64,000 bases of DNA from Certhia americana (GCA_018697195.1 CM031858.1:131205241-131269240), one strand, 5' to 3'. Positions 48,292 through 62,544 are shown, counted from the stretch's first letter. A program made the numbers and translations. The notes: generated by a model from the letters alone, not told the origin.

Positions 48292-51200
48292 GCAGTGGCA
48301 TTGGCAATGACAGAGCTTGAAGCCAGAAACACAATTGTTGTATTAATAAACTGACACAAGGATAATGCCACATTGACATGTCTCCCTTGCTCTCAGTACC
48401 CAAAAAAGTACCTTTCCATGGCTTTGTTCTGTGCTATGTAGATAGAATAGTTCATTTGGTATCTTATGAACGTACAATTCCTCTTTTCCAGCAACAGTTC
48501 CTTATTTTCTTTTTCTGCTCTTCATAGGTTGAGTTTTTTTCTTCCCAAATGATTTAAATCTAAAATTCCTTCTATGTAGATGAGAGAGGTTTAGTTGTGC
48601 AATAACACAGTGCTCCATTCCTTACTCAGGCCTGTTGTCCCACAGTAACAACTGTGGGAGCACTGCATGTGCACTGACTGTTGGATTGGTCCCACAGTCC
48701 ATGCCTTACAAAAGGATCAGTTCTGCAGGGTTTGCTGGCTGATACCTGCTGCTCTGCAGCCAACAGCAAAAGTAGAAAACACCAGAACAAGCCCAATTCT
48801 TAGTGGAATCCCAGAAGACTTCCATGAAACGACATTAGCTTATAGGATGTTGTAAAATCCATTAAATGAATGGCTGCTGTTTCTGTAGAGATATTTCATC
48901 AATGATGATGATACATGAGAAACCTAAGCACCTCAATTTCTTTAGACAGTGTAATATGGGGGGGCTCTTAACTTCTGAAAAAAATTCTATTGATCAGTAT
49001 AATTAATGCACAGTAGGGTGAAGCTCAGTACTTGTTTTCCAAATCTTAGTACCTTTAAATTAACTCTATAATTTGATTAAGATACTGAAGCATTTTCTTG
49101 AAGGGAGAAGCAATATCTTTGTGGGACTGAAAAAAAGAGTTCTATTATTATTTTTTATTAAATTTCAGTGTTGGGAATCTCTCAGATTAAAGTACTGTTG
49201 ATACTATAAATACCACAGTGGTACTCTAGCATGTCAGGTCTTCATGCTCTTGTGCTTCAGGAACTGTCTGTCAGATTTTTTCATTAATTTGTCAAAAATA
49301 TTTTATTTCTAGTCTTAATAAAGTCTCTTAAGAAAAAATCTTTCTCAGAGAGGTATCTTAAACCAATGTTTTCATTTCAATTTCTAAGCAAATATAAGTG
49401 TTAGTTCAATTAACACTTTTAAAATAATGAAATTTTCTCCATCTATCTTCCTTGAAATCTCTACATTATCTTTGAATGTTATTATGTAGGAACATTTTTA
49501 ATTTTATTTGCAGCTCTCTAGTACGCTATTTGAAATGTACTTTAAGATACACCTTGAATTCTCAAGTTTGGAAAATAATACTCTATTTCAGCTCTAAAGT
49601 ATAATATAAGTAGACTACCACACAAATTACAATATCAATAAGTCCTAGCTACAAACTGGTTTATTCACAATTGCCTTTCACATGTTTACATTCCAATATT
49701 GGAATATAATTCCAATTTTATTATCAATCAGAATTCCATTACCATATACTTTGAAAATAATTACTCCTTAATTTAAAAAAAAAAAAAAAAAAAACAATCT
49801 TGAAAGCTGAAAATAGTTTGCATTTTCTCTATTTTTGTGCCCCAGATCTCGGTATTCAAATGTAAATATTCCCTAGAAAGAATGGCCACATGCTCCTTCA
49901 GCAATATCCCACTTAATAAGACAGACTCCCTCAGGTGCCTTTGGCATTTACATTGCAGTTGATTAATCTTGATTACCAAAGCTTGGAGGAAAAATAACCT
50001 CTCTACCATGGAAAAACCATTTTGTGCTTATCCTTTCTCATAGGTTCTTTAAAGAACCCTTCCATCTGTCAGGACAGGATGCCTACCTTTGGACTAACCA
50101 GTTCTTTATACTTATACTTGTGATATATAATCCTGGTGTCAATAATTTGGTGCAAGGAGAGGGTAATCCTTGACTGCTTCACTTTCCTATGCAAGGCTGA
50201 CTACTTTGGTGGTATTACTACACAAAGTCTCTTTAAAGTTCTTTCAGTTTTATGTTTGTATGCTGTTCCTGCTTTGAAATATTAAATCTCTGACATCACC
50301 AGGGTTTCTATCCAGCACAATTGTCTTGCTGAAAACAGAGGCCTGGAATTTACATTAGGGTTGTGCGTGGCTTACTGGATGATTTCAGCTGTTGCAGAAA
50401 TAGTTTATGCATACAACAAGCAAATGTTTTAATGAGAAACTGGAATAAAATCAATGTTGTAGAAGGAATTTGAGAATGTTCATCATGTTGTCTGTCAGCA
50501 GTCTCATTTTCTTTAATTCCTTTATTAAAAGCAGCTCTTAGTAGTTCATTATATGACATAATTTAAGTTAAAACAGAACCCACACTTATCCTGTGGCCAA
50601 AGAGTCTCCAAGGGTAGCAGAAGTTGTATAACTCCACTTTAGAGAGAGAGGAGCAGAAGAACCGTGAGACAGGGTAGAGAAATCCAGTATCCTTCCTAAT
50701 CCTATACCTTGTCACATGAAAGCTTTTTCTATGTAAGCTCATGCTCTGACTGTGCAGTAAATGAGTACGCAGCTGCCCTTCAAGTAGGAGGGCAAAGGCT
50801 TAATCTTAGAAGTTTCTCCCACTGAAGCTCTATACTTTCTCTTCTTAAGGTTAGATGGATTTCTTCCTTAGGTGATGACTAGCACTTCATGAGCTCATTC
50901 TCTGCCATCTGGGAATATAAATCCTTTAACACTGGCATTTGAGTAGCTTTTCAGTGTCTTACATCTTTTAAGCACTTGAGAACTAATCCCACCCTCTATT
51001 CAGAGTTTTGTGTGCTGTATTGTCTCAGGCAGAGACAGAGGAAGATTTTCTCTCCTAGCAGGATGGAGCACCCTGTTGGTCAGTCTTCACTCCCTGGTAG
51101 GAAGGTGAAGCAAAGATTTCTTGCAACTTTGGTCTCTAATAGTTCTGCCATTCCCATTACCCTCAATCAACCATGCTCCAAGTTTGAAACAAAAGGAAAC

Positions 51201-53233
51201 TTCCCTTAAGCACGCATCCCAAATCAGGCTGGACTGTCAGTCACTGACTGGATTTTTAATGCTGCCATGCCTCCAAATGTGGCTTTGGCTGCTTTCTGCA
51301 GGGCAGCATTGGGCTATTTGTTCTGAGTGCTGACTGGCAAGCATCAAATGCTTAAGCAAACACACTCTGAATTTTAATACAATCATATACTGTCTGAAGT
51401 CAACCACTCTAGGAAGATTTGGGCAGTCAGAGAAATAAAAAGAACATGTGGAGATGGGCCTAAGGACATTTTGGGTGTAGTTGGTGACAAATCAGATGTT
51501 GTTGGACTCACTTTAGACCAAGTATGTCTAAATATGCTGGCTTCTGGTCTTCTGTTCCAGGTCTCATGGAGATTATGCCATCATGACACTAACAACTACC
51601 AGGAGCTGAGGACAGCTGGAATCAGGAGGTGGTGGCAAAAGGAAAAGGGATGCTTTTAAATCAAAGAACTGGAAGACTAGGAAGTTACCACAGTTGCTCA
51701 AGAAAAGAGGAGCAAGAGAATGAAAATCTGGCAAATCTCAGATAAGAAACTGAGAAACTATTCTCTCCTCTTGAAATCATTTTGAGCAGGAGCATATGAT
51801 CCCCAAAAGCCAAGAAAGAAACTTGGTAGTTTGGGGAAGTGCAAAGCTAGTCTAATAGATATTAAGTCCCAGCTAATCTGGGGACCATTTTTTCCCAGGA
51901 ACAAAGGCAATGCTCTCACCACAGCCCCAGCTGGGCTGAGCCCTGCGTTAGTGCAGCTGACAACCGAGCCCTTAATATTGTTTCTCCGGGTAAATGAATG
52001 ACAGCCATGTATCATCCTTCCCTTGGTGACTCTTACTTCTGGCAACATTTGTTTCCATTTCATTTTAAGGTCAGTATGAATTGTCTCAGGCAAAAATGAC
52101 TTAATAATGAAATTAATAAAATGAAATAATGTTAAAGTAATACTATAAAGTTATCTTTTGGCAATCTGACAAGAAAGGGAGACTTTAGATCAGGTTATCC
52201 AACGATTACTTTTTATAAATATACCTAAGCCATTTCTCAGTATAAAATTGCAGATTGCACAAGCACTCAGCAGTCCCTTGTAGGCTGCAGATTTTTATCT
52301 TTCAAAAAACTTAGCAAGGTTTGCTGCATGAAACTCTCAGTTTAAAGACTGTGGTATAACTGATTGCTTTAATATAATTTTCTACCAGAATGTTCCATGG
52401 TACACCGTGCCCTGAGATAGCATCTGAAAGTGGTTGTATGGGAGAGGTGTAGGAGGATCAGGATTCATGACTCTATGGCAACTGAAAAAAATGGGATCCC
52501 AAAGTCTTAATAGAAATTATTCCCTGTGATAGGAAGTTCTGTTTGCTCTTTGAAACTGAGAACAATAGAAAAAAAAAACCAAAAAATTTGGTATCTACCT
52601 ACTGGAAAAGGGAGGGCATTTCACACATCAATCAGAGAAATTTCACAAACATGTGAATCGGCCAGGAGGGAAGGGAAGATCCCTAAAAAATTATCCTTTA
52701 TGAGTACATGGATTTCCTAGCTCAAGACATGACAAATCACATCATAGGCCATGAAGTAACTGGCCCACAGCATCATAAGGAGGAAATGAAGGCAGAAGAA
52801 GATGGGGAACACATCTCTTGAAGTAGAAGAGTATGGCAGCACTTCAGTCAGGACTAAGAACTGGGCCTGGAAGGCATTAACAAATGGACACCACAGGAAA
52901 TGATTTTCCAGAGCATTGCACATTGAACAGAATCTTATTACCATATTAAAATGTGCAAAAAGTGCTGTCATTTTGCACAGATGACTACCTGAGGAGCAAA
53001 GCCCAAGACAGAGGTCTTTCACCTCCACAGTCACAGGCAGGAACAGAAGAGATCTGGTGATCTTCTACTAATGTCATGATACAAGTTTTTTCTTCCACAG
53101 AAGAGGATTAAGTACATTCTGACAATTAACTTCTATCCTTCTCATAATAAGCAATGAAAGACTATTTTAACTAAGCCCAGTAAATCAAAGATGTATGTAC
53201 ACAGAGTGAAATTGCTTCTTTCCTTTTCTACAG
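48292..53233. other. Unique AT-rich DNA, no gene recognised
   Basis: Apart from a 20-A run at 49775-49794 and a perfect palindrome ATTCCAATATTGGAAT at 49690-49705, nothing structured stands out. Minus-strand frames at 51758-52093 and 52717-53034 exceed 100 codons but have no recognisable domain; the second is hydrophobic in its C-terminal half. Confidence 0.5.
49775..49794. repeat. Poly(A) run, 20 bases
   Basis: Uninterrupted A. No transposon body or retrocopy was recognised on its 5' side. Confidence 0.9.
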
Positions 53234-53403
53234 TTACAAAAAGACCATCTGATTTCAATGATAATCAGGCACTCCACATGATTCCCATTAGCTCCGTCCA
53301 TGGAACACCTGAACAAAAGCCAAAGGAACTTGGACATGTTCCTCATTCTGCCTTTTCATTATTTTTTTCATCTAAACATCTGTTTTCCCATGTTGACGTA
53401 TGA
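53234..53403 (+). other. Terminal-exon-like segment, 56 codons to a stop, unrecognised
   Basis: A strong acceptor (TTCTTTCCTTTTCTACAG ending at 53233) is followed by a frame that stays open to TGA at 53401-53403. The other two frames stop within about 50 bases. The peptide starts TKRPSDFNDNQALHM, continues with SSVHGTPEQKPKELG and ends in a Phe/Ser/His-rich tail. Its composition is protein-like, but I cannot match it to a family, and no AATAAA appears soon downstream. It may be a chance frame, or a last exon of a transcript whose other exons lie outside recognition. Confidence 0.15.
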
Positions 53404-54016
53404 GCTCATAACTTGCAGAACAAAGACAGCCCGTGCCTTCATGTAGCAGCATGTTTTTGTAGGTAGCACTGGGTTTTCTGACAATTTCTCCGTATTTATC
53501 CCACCCTTTAGTCCATTGTCAAAATTCACTGCCACATTGCAAAGAATGACCAAGAGTCACTGAATGCTTCTTTAGTGGGGACGTTTTTTTAAAAAAAAAA
53601 AAAAAACAGAAACTAAGGCATAATTTAATGAGGGATATTGGTTAAATATAGCTTTATAAGGAAAACATGATGGTGATTACTTCATGAATAGCAATGCTAT
53701 GACCACTATCACAGATCATGTCTATTTAGCTGCACAACACCATAGCATTTTCAAAACAAATGCACTGCTTGTACCCTATTTTGAAGCTTTTAGATTTTAG
53801 GGCCATGATCCTGTAAAATTATTCACTTTTCACCAGTCATGGGGATCTCTTGCAATACGCCATGCTAAGTATGTGTGTGTAACAGCTCAGAAGGACCAGG
53901 GCCTCTTAAACACACTGTATTTAAGACCATTGGATCCTGTGGAATGTCTCACATATGGAAAACTATGAAAAGTTTAAGTGCTTGCAGATCAAATAAGTGA
54001 ATTTAGAAAAAAAAAG

Positions 54017-54205
54017 ATGAAAGATAAAAAAGTTAGAGATTACAAAATAGAGTACAAAGTAGAGTTGCTTTGGACTGTAATGAGATTTATGCTAGTCCTG
54101 CTGGTGTTGGCTTTTCTTTGTTTACAGTATGAATGCTGTAAGCACCCTACAGTAAACCTACAATCCAAAGTTGAAATGAAGTTAGATTCAATGTTAAGCA
54201 CTTAA
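54017..54205 (+). CDS. Possible small ORF for a 62-residue single-pass membrane peptide
   Basis: ATG at 54017 has a favourable purine at -3 and opens 62 codons to TAA at 54203-54205. The predicted peptide has a Lys-rich N-terminus (about residues 1-15), one hydrophobic segment (about residues 17-37, around LLWTVMRFMLVLLVLAFLCL), two adjacent cysteines just after it, and a polar C-terminus. The positive-inside pattern would place the N-terminus in the cytosol. The frame is open further upstream to about 53978 without another ATG. I know of no such family. Hydrophobic stretches arise easily in T-rich DNA, so this may be chance; expression evidence is absent. Confidence 0.12.
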   Translation: MKDKKVRDYKIEYKVELLWTVMRFMLVLLVLAFLCLQYECCKHPTVNLQSKVEMKLDSMLST

Positions 54206-57200
54206 ATATTTTAAAATTTTTAAAAGTTTACAGTGTTAAAATTTTTCTTGCAATAATGCAGTTAATATTATTTTTAGAGTTTACATGAAAACAAACATCA
54301 TAATTCTTTTTCTTCCATTCTTCTCAATTACATAAGCAGACGCTGGAGTATTGAGATCAAGAAAGTGGAAGGCAGAGAGGGAGAACAAGATGAAAAACAA
54401 CAGAGGAATTGTAGGAGAAGGAACTTAACAAATGAGAGAACAAGTATCATTAGGTTAAGGTTAGGACAGTGAGGCAGTAAGAATACGGATGTATGGTTTT
54501 GTGGCCTGTACAGAAGTACAGAATACCAAATGTAGCTCTGTGTGTTCCTTTGGTAATATAAACATAGTGTCAAATACTCTGTCAAACAATGTCATGAGTG
54601 TGGAACCCGGCTCCAAAGAGAAGAGACAGACTGCTGTGGGCAGGCTGCTGTCAGAGACCATGGGAGGACACCAGCTCCAGCACTGGCTTCAGACAGCTGG
54701 GGCTTAATGAAGTTCTTGCAGACTCTGGTGGCACAGAAGTGGATTGAGTGGCAGCAAAATGGGTGTCAGCAGATTTGGGGGGCTTCTTGTGATTATTCAT
54801 GCAGAAATTGTTTTCTCACCTCAGCTCACTTTAGGGAACCTGTATTTTCTATCAAGAATCTTTGGAGACACCAATTTCCATAAAGTTTACTGTTGGAAGG
54901 CTGAAAATTTAACCATAATTACTAGCATTTCAGACAAAAAAAACCCCCAGTCATAATTTCAAGTACTAATTGCCATCACCCCATCAGCTACAGCTACTCA
55001 TATATCTTTCCCACCCAGGAGGAAAGCTCAAATGCCAGTTTTAGCTGACTCTTGTCCCATGGCAAAGACAGACATTAAGAGCCAGGGATTCTCATATCAT
55101 GTTTACATACAGCAGATGCAAAGGAATGCAGTTTGTACCTTTTTTTGCCAAGCTTTGTTTCATCTGAGATGGTACTCACCGAGAGGAAGCATTCATGCTG
55201 TGCAGTTTCATGGGAAGGCAGTAGAGTTGAGATTGCTGTTTGCTGGACAGATGGCCTCACCTGGAGGGCAATCATCACTTTTTTCACTGATTCAGCACAT
55301 GTGGCCAGCTAATGTCAAACTGGGCAGGAAAAGCTTTCTCAAATACTTCACAAATACTTTGAATTGGCTTTTTATGCCTTCTCTTAGAGCGACACTGCAC
55401 TGACACTCTGTGTCATATAACATATGTCATCATAACAAACCAGGCTGGGGAGCTAACCTAACTATTTGCATTCTCCTCTGCTGGTTTTTGAGAAATTGAC
55501 TTCTGGTCCCATTCCCTCTGAAAGGGCAAGAGGTATCTCATTGCAGAGGTGCCGAGCCTCTGCCAGAGAAACCTGCAGCATGACTCATCAGGTGTAAATG
55601 TTTTGGGCCTATATACTTAAGAAGTCTTGAGTTGTGTATATATATCGCTGTAGAAACTTATGAATCTGATTGTAGTCAACCCTACAGAAACAGAGTTAAA
55701 TGCTCCCCCCTGCCCTAAGAGATGTAAAACACAATTTGGGAGAAGATCAAATGATAAGTGGGAGAGGAAAAACATTAAATAATAGGAGCAAATATTTATG
55801 TAATAACTATAAGCAGCTAAAGTCTAAAAGATTCAAACAAGATTAAGAAACACTTTGTAAAGGTATGGATAATTTGTGAAAGATTGTGTGGAGAAAATTA
55901 GTGTTTCATGCAATTCCATGGTTCCACAGATTTGTATCATTCCCAGATGTTCTACAGGTTTCACATCTGAGCTCCTCCTTGAAAAAGAGTGTAAAAGAGA
56001 AGCATAGTTCCTTGAAAATGATTCAGAAAAGATAAAGGGGCACCTTAAGGGGCACACAGTGAAAAGGCAGCCACAGCAGAGCAGATAGCTGAAGGAAGAA
56101 AAGTGTTACAAGAAATTTAGCTATGAAATGCTTTCACAAAAAATGTATATACAGTGAAACTCAACAGGTTTTACAAATCTTTTTTCATGCTCTCCATTTA
56201 TATTTAAGACTGATTTAAGCTCTTATTTCAATTATAGCAGTTGTAGTGCAATTTTGTTTGCATAGTTTGGTTCCAACTGCTCAATTTTGATTTATTGAAA
56301 AAACCCACCCACTATAGACAATGAAAACTATCCCTCTCTGTTCTTTAAATAGCCTTCTGTTCTGTTCACTCTGAATGCTGCACAGTTATAGTCACAGCTC
56401 AAATAATTAAGAACATGTTGTTATCCTCAGCACTGAGAGAAATAAAGCTACTGATAGATAAATTTTTGAGGTACCTATCTCCCATGACAGCTTCCAATGA
56501 AAGGAAATGTGAGTGACTGATGATGTAAGTGCTTTGCAACAAGGCTGAGAAAATTGACACTCTCTCTTTGCACCCTCGGGTATTCTAACAAGAGTGGTGA
56601 TCTTTCTGCAAGCACTCATCTGGTTTCAAATTGGATTGTTCATAGTAAGTGTTGAGTTGTGAGAAGTTCCACAACTATCCTTCTCTTCTCCTTTCTCTAT
56701 CCTTCCTTGCTTCTGGGAAATACTGTACATGAAGTTCCAGCAATGTGGGGATATAGGAGCTTCATGTTTTGGAGATCTCATGCCTAAATAAACAGTCCAG
56801 ACCATGATTAAGTTCCAATTAATTTTATATATCAGATAACATAAACAAATTTATATAAAGTTATGCTGATTGTAATCCCACAGCGAAACTGACAGCAGTG
56901 CTCAATCGTATTTAAACCTCAATAGTTCCTCTTACTGTTATTTTCCTGCTGTTTTCCTTCATGGTTTGGTCTGTACAGATGCTTAGATGTGAAATGATAA
57001 ATGTGACAGATATACCAATATTTATATCACTTAAGGATTTATGTTTTGATTTAAGAAGAAAGAAAAGCTATGCCTCCTAAAGTTAAGATTCTCAGGAGAG
57101 GATTGTTGTTGCACTTGTTGCACAAAAACATTTATGTGCCAGCCTCACAACACCCACAGCAATGAACAGGGCATGAGGAAAAATAAGCAGAAGTTTCTAG

Positions 57201-58284
57201 TCAATCAGCCTTTATCTTTTTTCTCTTTTTTTGTTTTTCCCTCCCTCCAAATGCATGAAAGGGAGAGTACCCAATGGAGAGTTCTTAACAAACCAAATTA
57301 AAACCCAGGCTAATCTGATCTTTATCAGGACAATGACATAACAGCCCAGTATGCTTAGAAGAATAAAGGATAATATTTTATAAATATATGTACATGCTCC
57401 TGGAACAGGTATGATCAAGAGATACTTGCTCCCTATATGCGATAGAAATTTTATCATTCAAAAAATTATACTATGCAAGACCTAAAGTACATTTACTGAC
57501 ACTTAGGTTCCCCATCTGACTGCACATATAATTTAGAATTATTACATTCTAAATTCTAAATACTAAGTTCTTCTTATTCATATTTGAAGTCTAACAGTGC
57601 AATGTTAGATACTGATGTAGGTGCTACTAAACACTTCATGTTGTATTTCACACTAGCAGGAAAGCTTGACTTTTCAAAAAGAAATGTATTTTCTCTTGGA
57701 CATAGTTATCCATGTTAGTTACAGAGCAGGAGGCTAGACTTGCTAGTGGACACTTTCAATACCTGACCTTTGGCATACACTTCTTAGGAAATTCCCTTAA
57801 TTTACAAACAAATTCTGAAACTCTTACTCATATTAAACAGACTTCAGCATAAATAAGTGTCATGTCACTCAAGCTTACACTAGATAACCAATGGAAAATG
57901 GTCTTACAATCTCTTTTTGACCCTTCTGATCTACAGAATGTCTTCAAAATTAGTTGTGGGTAAAACTCCTAACAACATACTAATACCATCAGTAGTACCA
58001 TCAACAAAGCATCAGCTGGCATTAACTATTTTTTGCCAAGAGACTTGTTATCATAATAAAGAAATTGAAGACCCGTTTACTTTGAGGTGCTCATGAAGCA
58101 TTTAAATTTATATTCACAGAACCATATTAAGCAATTAGGTAATATTTCACATTAAGAGTGGAGAGGATCCCTGTCCTGACAGAAGCTGATAATTGTCTGA
58201 AGAATGTTTCACAGAAGAATAGAGACAGGACAGATGAAAATGTAAAATAAAATACTGGAAAGAAATGGCTTCCTAAAGTACCAT

Positions 58285-58302
58285 AAAAAAAAAAAAAAAA
58301 AA
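58285..58302. repeat. Poly(A) run, 18 bases
   Basis: Uninterrupted A with no recognisable element attached. Confidence 0.9.
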
Positions 58303-59613
58303 TTTACAAAACTCACTAGCTTCCTTTCCAGAACATTTTTAAGATACCAAAGAATACTTTTTATCTTCGTAGCTGAACAGCTAATGAACAAAATCCTAGA
58401 TGGTATAGCATCTCCTGTGTGGGAATTTGAGAGCTTTGATTCAGAAAATATCAAAGAAAAATAAGAATGGAAATCAAATTTCACATAATTTATAAGTAAT
58501 ATGGTCTTTCATACCATAGCTCAGATCTGGAAAATAACTCAGTCTGTGACTTTTTGCAATGATCAAGCCATTTCCTACTATTTTCTTTGTCTTGTCTTTT
58601 CCCAGTTGGACCATTTTTCTTAAACAGTGGACAAATAATAACAGAATGGAGCACGTTGTAGTGAAATTAGAGCTCTCCATCAGCTAGTCTATTTTATGCT
58701 TCTTACACCATGAGGTGAACTTTACTGTAACTTCTCTGGCTCTGTGAACTTATATAAAGGATAGAAGGAACTAATGAGTACAGTAGGATGAATAGCAGTA
58801 AAAATAGAGCAGATGTCAAGATTTACTGCAAAGCATACCATGGCTTTAAATCTACTATAAATTGTCCAGATTTGTATGAGCTTGTCCTGTTACAAAATGC
58901 TCAAATGACTTCAAAACTGAAAGAAGAATTCCGACTGATAAATTCACATTATCAACGGCTATTCATGTGACTCAGTAAAAGGAAATATTAGTACTCAAAC
59001 ATAATAATACATGCTCAAATGAGAACAGTTTCTACTATTTTTGAACAGCTAGATCCCTAGTTGTTATTTCACTCAAGTATTTCTGGTTTGTTTCTTTTTT
59101 TTCTAAAAAATACTCCATAACAAAAGAGAAGCATTTTCTAGGGACTCTGTACTAACTAAATGTGTCAAAAATAAGACAAACTTCAATAATGCTACCTAAG
59201 ACATTTTGAAATGTGTGTGTCTTGAGAATCAGTTATTCAGGTTTTAGTTCCTTTTTCCTTGATGTTCCATGTCCCACAGCTGCAGTACTGATCAGGATGA
59301 CAGGATTGCATTGGATAAGCTATATCTGCCATCTGCTGGAAGGATATTTTCTAGCACTGATCAGCCTGGCTTTGTTTGTGTAGGTGGCCAAATACAGAGA
59401 AATTGAATTAGCAGCAATCTAAAAGTTGTTGAGAAATTGAAACTCAATCTGCAGTATAATAAGACCATTACATGCTGGTTTACTGGTGGAGAAATGAGTC
59501 ACAGCAGAAATAATTTCCAGAGCAACTTAATGGATCAGAATGAGAGACTTCATCAAGGTCCTAATCCCCTTTTCAGTATGGTATCCCACAAAGCTACCAC
59601 TGCTACTGTAGGG

Positions 59614-59633
59614 AAAAAAAAAAAAAAAAAAAA
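59614..59633. repeat. Poly(A) run, 20 bases
   Basis: Uninterrupted A followed by GGAGGGTGGG. The lysine-rich end of an overlapping open frame comes from this run. Confidence 0.9.
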
Positions 59634-60730
59634 GGAGGGTGGGTGTTACTAAACCCCACTAAACCTCTATTTTCTGTTCAAAGCATTTCAAAAATGCAAT
59701 TTTTCTCTATCCACTCTGTAATTATTTTCCAGAAACCTAGAATATAGCAATACTGCATATTTGAACAGAAATTGGTCTCACTCTTCTTATTTTACACAAG
59801 GGAATCAAACCTAGTGCTCCTGTAATGGCATTACAGACATAGAAGTCTACTGTCACATACACATGTATTGCACACAGATAAATTTCCTTAATATATATCT
59901 TTGGGATTTTAACAAAACACTGCTGTTTGTCTGCGCTTTTTAATGCCCTTCAAAGTATTCCATTAGGCTTCAAACTGACATTTCCGTGATGTGAATGAAT
60001 GGAGTAAATTGCTATAATTACCTGAGCTAACAGAAATTGCACACTGCCTTTGCTACTCTTCGGTAGCAGCAGTACACTACCTTGTTAATACATTAGCGTG
60101 CTGTAGTAGGACTTGCAGTATTATTATGACAATTATCCATCACTTCTGAACCCAATTCCCTCTTATCAGCAACATATAATTTTGCCATACATGAATACCT
60201 CAGTCTGGAATTTTCCATGCTGGATGTTTGCCTCTGGACAATTTTGTAGAAAACTTCAGTCAAAAGATTTCAGCTGTTTCTGAAAACACAATTAAGGGGG
60301 AAAAAAAGAAAAAAAAAACCAACACATTGTTTTGACTATCCTAAAATATTCTGGCAGCCTTTTCTTTTAATAGCTATAGTACATTCATCCTTTGGTACAA
60401 GGACTTCCTCTTTGCAAGGTGGGTGACCTATTTATCAAAGGTAAACTTCTTGCTATCCTCACAAAATCTTATCAAAGTCTGTCCATGTTATAAACCTTGA
60501 AGCCTTTGCATAATAACATGTTTCCAGCAGACACGTCAGTACATCCACACACTCCAGCCCTGGGCTACACACTACTTTCACAACTTTTCAGGCTCCAAGC
60601 TGGTATCATGGCTGGCTGGTCCTGTATCTAAGACCAAGGATAAACCTTCAACAGTCCCAACACTGAGCCCTGGTGGTATGGGACAGGTATGGGACAAAAA
60701 AAAGGAGCTGGCCAGGACAGAAATGTAATT

Positions 60731-60762
60731 GTGGGTGGGGTGGGGTGGGGTGGGGTGGGGTG
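60731..60762 (+). repeat. (GGGGT)n tract with G-quadruplex potential
   Basis: GTGGG is followed by five TGGGG-type units, giving six G tracts (mostly four Gs) separated by single T residues. Short loops of one T favour a parallel G-quadruplex. It stands alone in AT-rich DNA and no promoter-like context was seen. Confidence 0.9.
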
Positions 60763-62544
60763 GTGCAGAAGGTGCAGCATGAAAGGAAAGCTGGGATGGG
60801 TTGCTAAGGTGCTGAGAGCTGTGGAATGGGAACCATCAAAAGAAAAGAAAAGGTTGGTGTGGTTACCTTAGACCTAGTTTAATGTGGGATTGAGATGAAG
60901 ATCTAGAGGAACGTGAAAGTGAAAAAATAGGTTGGCAGGAAGGAAATATGAAAGGCAGATTGATTCAATTAGTGATCAGATATGTGGGAAATAGTGGGAA
61001 ATGTCTAGGAAAAGACACAAGAACAAGTAGCAAAGAGCAGATAGCGAATCTGAAGGAGAAGATTGGAAATCATTGTAATGGGAAGGCTGAGGAAGAAAGA
61101 CTAGAAGAGGAGTTAGGAGAGAAGAAAAAGTATGGGTAAGACAAGCATGAAAACGTAAACTGAGGAATAAAAGGGGGCCAGTCAAAGAGACAGGGTGGGA
61201 GTAGAGCTGTGATTTAGTTGGAGTAGAGATCAGTACTGGCTTGAGAAGTCTGTCAGACTCAGTATTCTCAGCCATCATTTATTTCAAGACTCCTTGGCCA
61301 ATTTGGGACATAAGTCTCAGTGGACTTTCTAAGGCATGGTCTGTAGGCTGGCTGTCCCCAGGTGATGTCATTACACATTATCTTTTGCTCCTGTTTCATT
61401 CACTCATCTGCTCTGATCATGTATTTACTACTAGTGTAGTAAAGGAAACTGATACTTTGCTGGCCAAAATGTACTTTTAACAGAGGTGAATGAAGAATTT
61501 AATTCAGTAAACTTATACCCTATCAAAGACAGTCTGTTTTTACCTTGACTATATCTAGATATATTTGCAGCCCTTAGAAAGGCTGTGCATGTGTGTATGC
61601 ATGCATTTCTCTTAGGTTACTTTTCCTTCACAGGGTGGGAGACATGTATAAAGGAGGAGACAGTGATCTTTCATCTCAAACTGTTGAAGAGGTGCCTCCC
61701 TCAGTCTTGCATGCTGCTTTAAAAATGAACCTCAAGTTTCATATTTCTTCTGGTATGAAGAGAGCTGAAAAGTATAATCACGTTGATAGAGAGATGTAAT
61801 TTTCTCATGCAACTGAGGAATGGGGAGAAAGTAATGCAGGCACAGTGCATAATGCCCCTATCCACTGAATATTGTAGTGAAAATGTTCATCTCCATAAGA
61901 GTAAGAGGAAAAATACACACGAGATTAAAGGAAACTTAGTCATGCATATAACATTATGGATAAGTGGATTTAGAATAGATAGGTATCCATGCTTCCTGAA
62001 AAGCTGCATATAAAATATCTAATGTCCTGTAAAATGTAAATGTTTGCCAACTTAAAAAAAAAAAAAAAGTTCAAATATTTCCAATACTTAAAATACTTGT
62101 ATAATTTGTATACTTTTAAGAGAGCCTTACTACCGCAACTAATTTTTAGTGCCTTTACACTGGATTCAGAGCAAATATGAAAGAACAACGCAATTCAGCG
62201 ACATACAAGGGAGTCTTTTAAACTATGTGGGTGATGTGTGTACTTAAAGGCTTCCATTGCTATCTGGTGGCAAAGGTTCCCGGCATCAAATCCTTCCCAA
62301 GCGGTCAAAACCAGAGTTTTTTATACCTCCTCTAAGTTCTAAGCTATTTTTTTTCTTCTTTCTCAGTCCACCCATGCCTGTTCCGGTCTTGGGTTCATGT
62401 GAGTACAGAGTCCTGTGGTATTGCTGCCTAGTACTCAGAAAAAGCTGTGCTGTGCAACAGCAGCTCTGTCTTAGTGCTGCAGCTAATTAGTGTCAGGAGG
62501 AACAAAACCAAAAACAAAAATAATGACATCTTGAAAATATTCTG

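Larger units (their letters stand above)
53404..60730. other. Unique AT-rich DNA, no established gene
   Basis: Homopolymer A runs are present at 53591-53606, 58285-58302 and 59614-59633. An ATG frame of 123 codons at 55032-55403 and a hydrophobic minus-strand frame at 57212-57457 have no known similarity. The small ORF at 54017-54205 is listed separately. No CR1 or LTR fragment was recognised in this stretch. Confidence 0.5.

Noticed and set aside
55032..55403. ATG-initiated 123-codon frame
   Set aside because: No similarity to known proteins and no splice or polyadenylation context.
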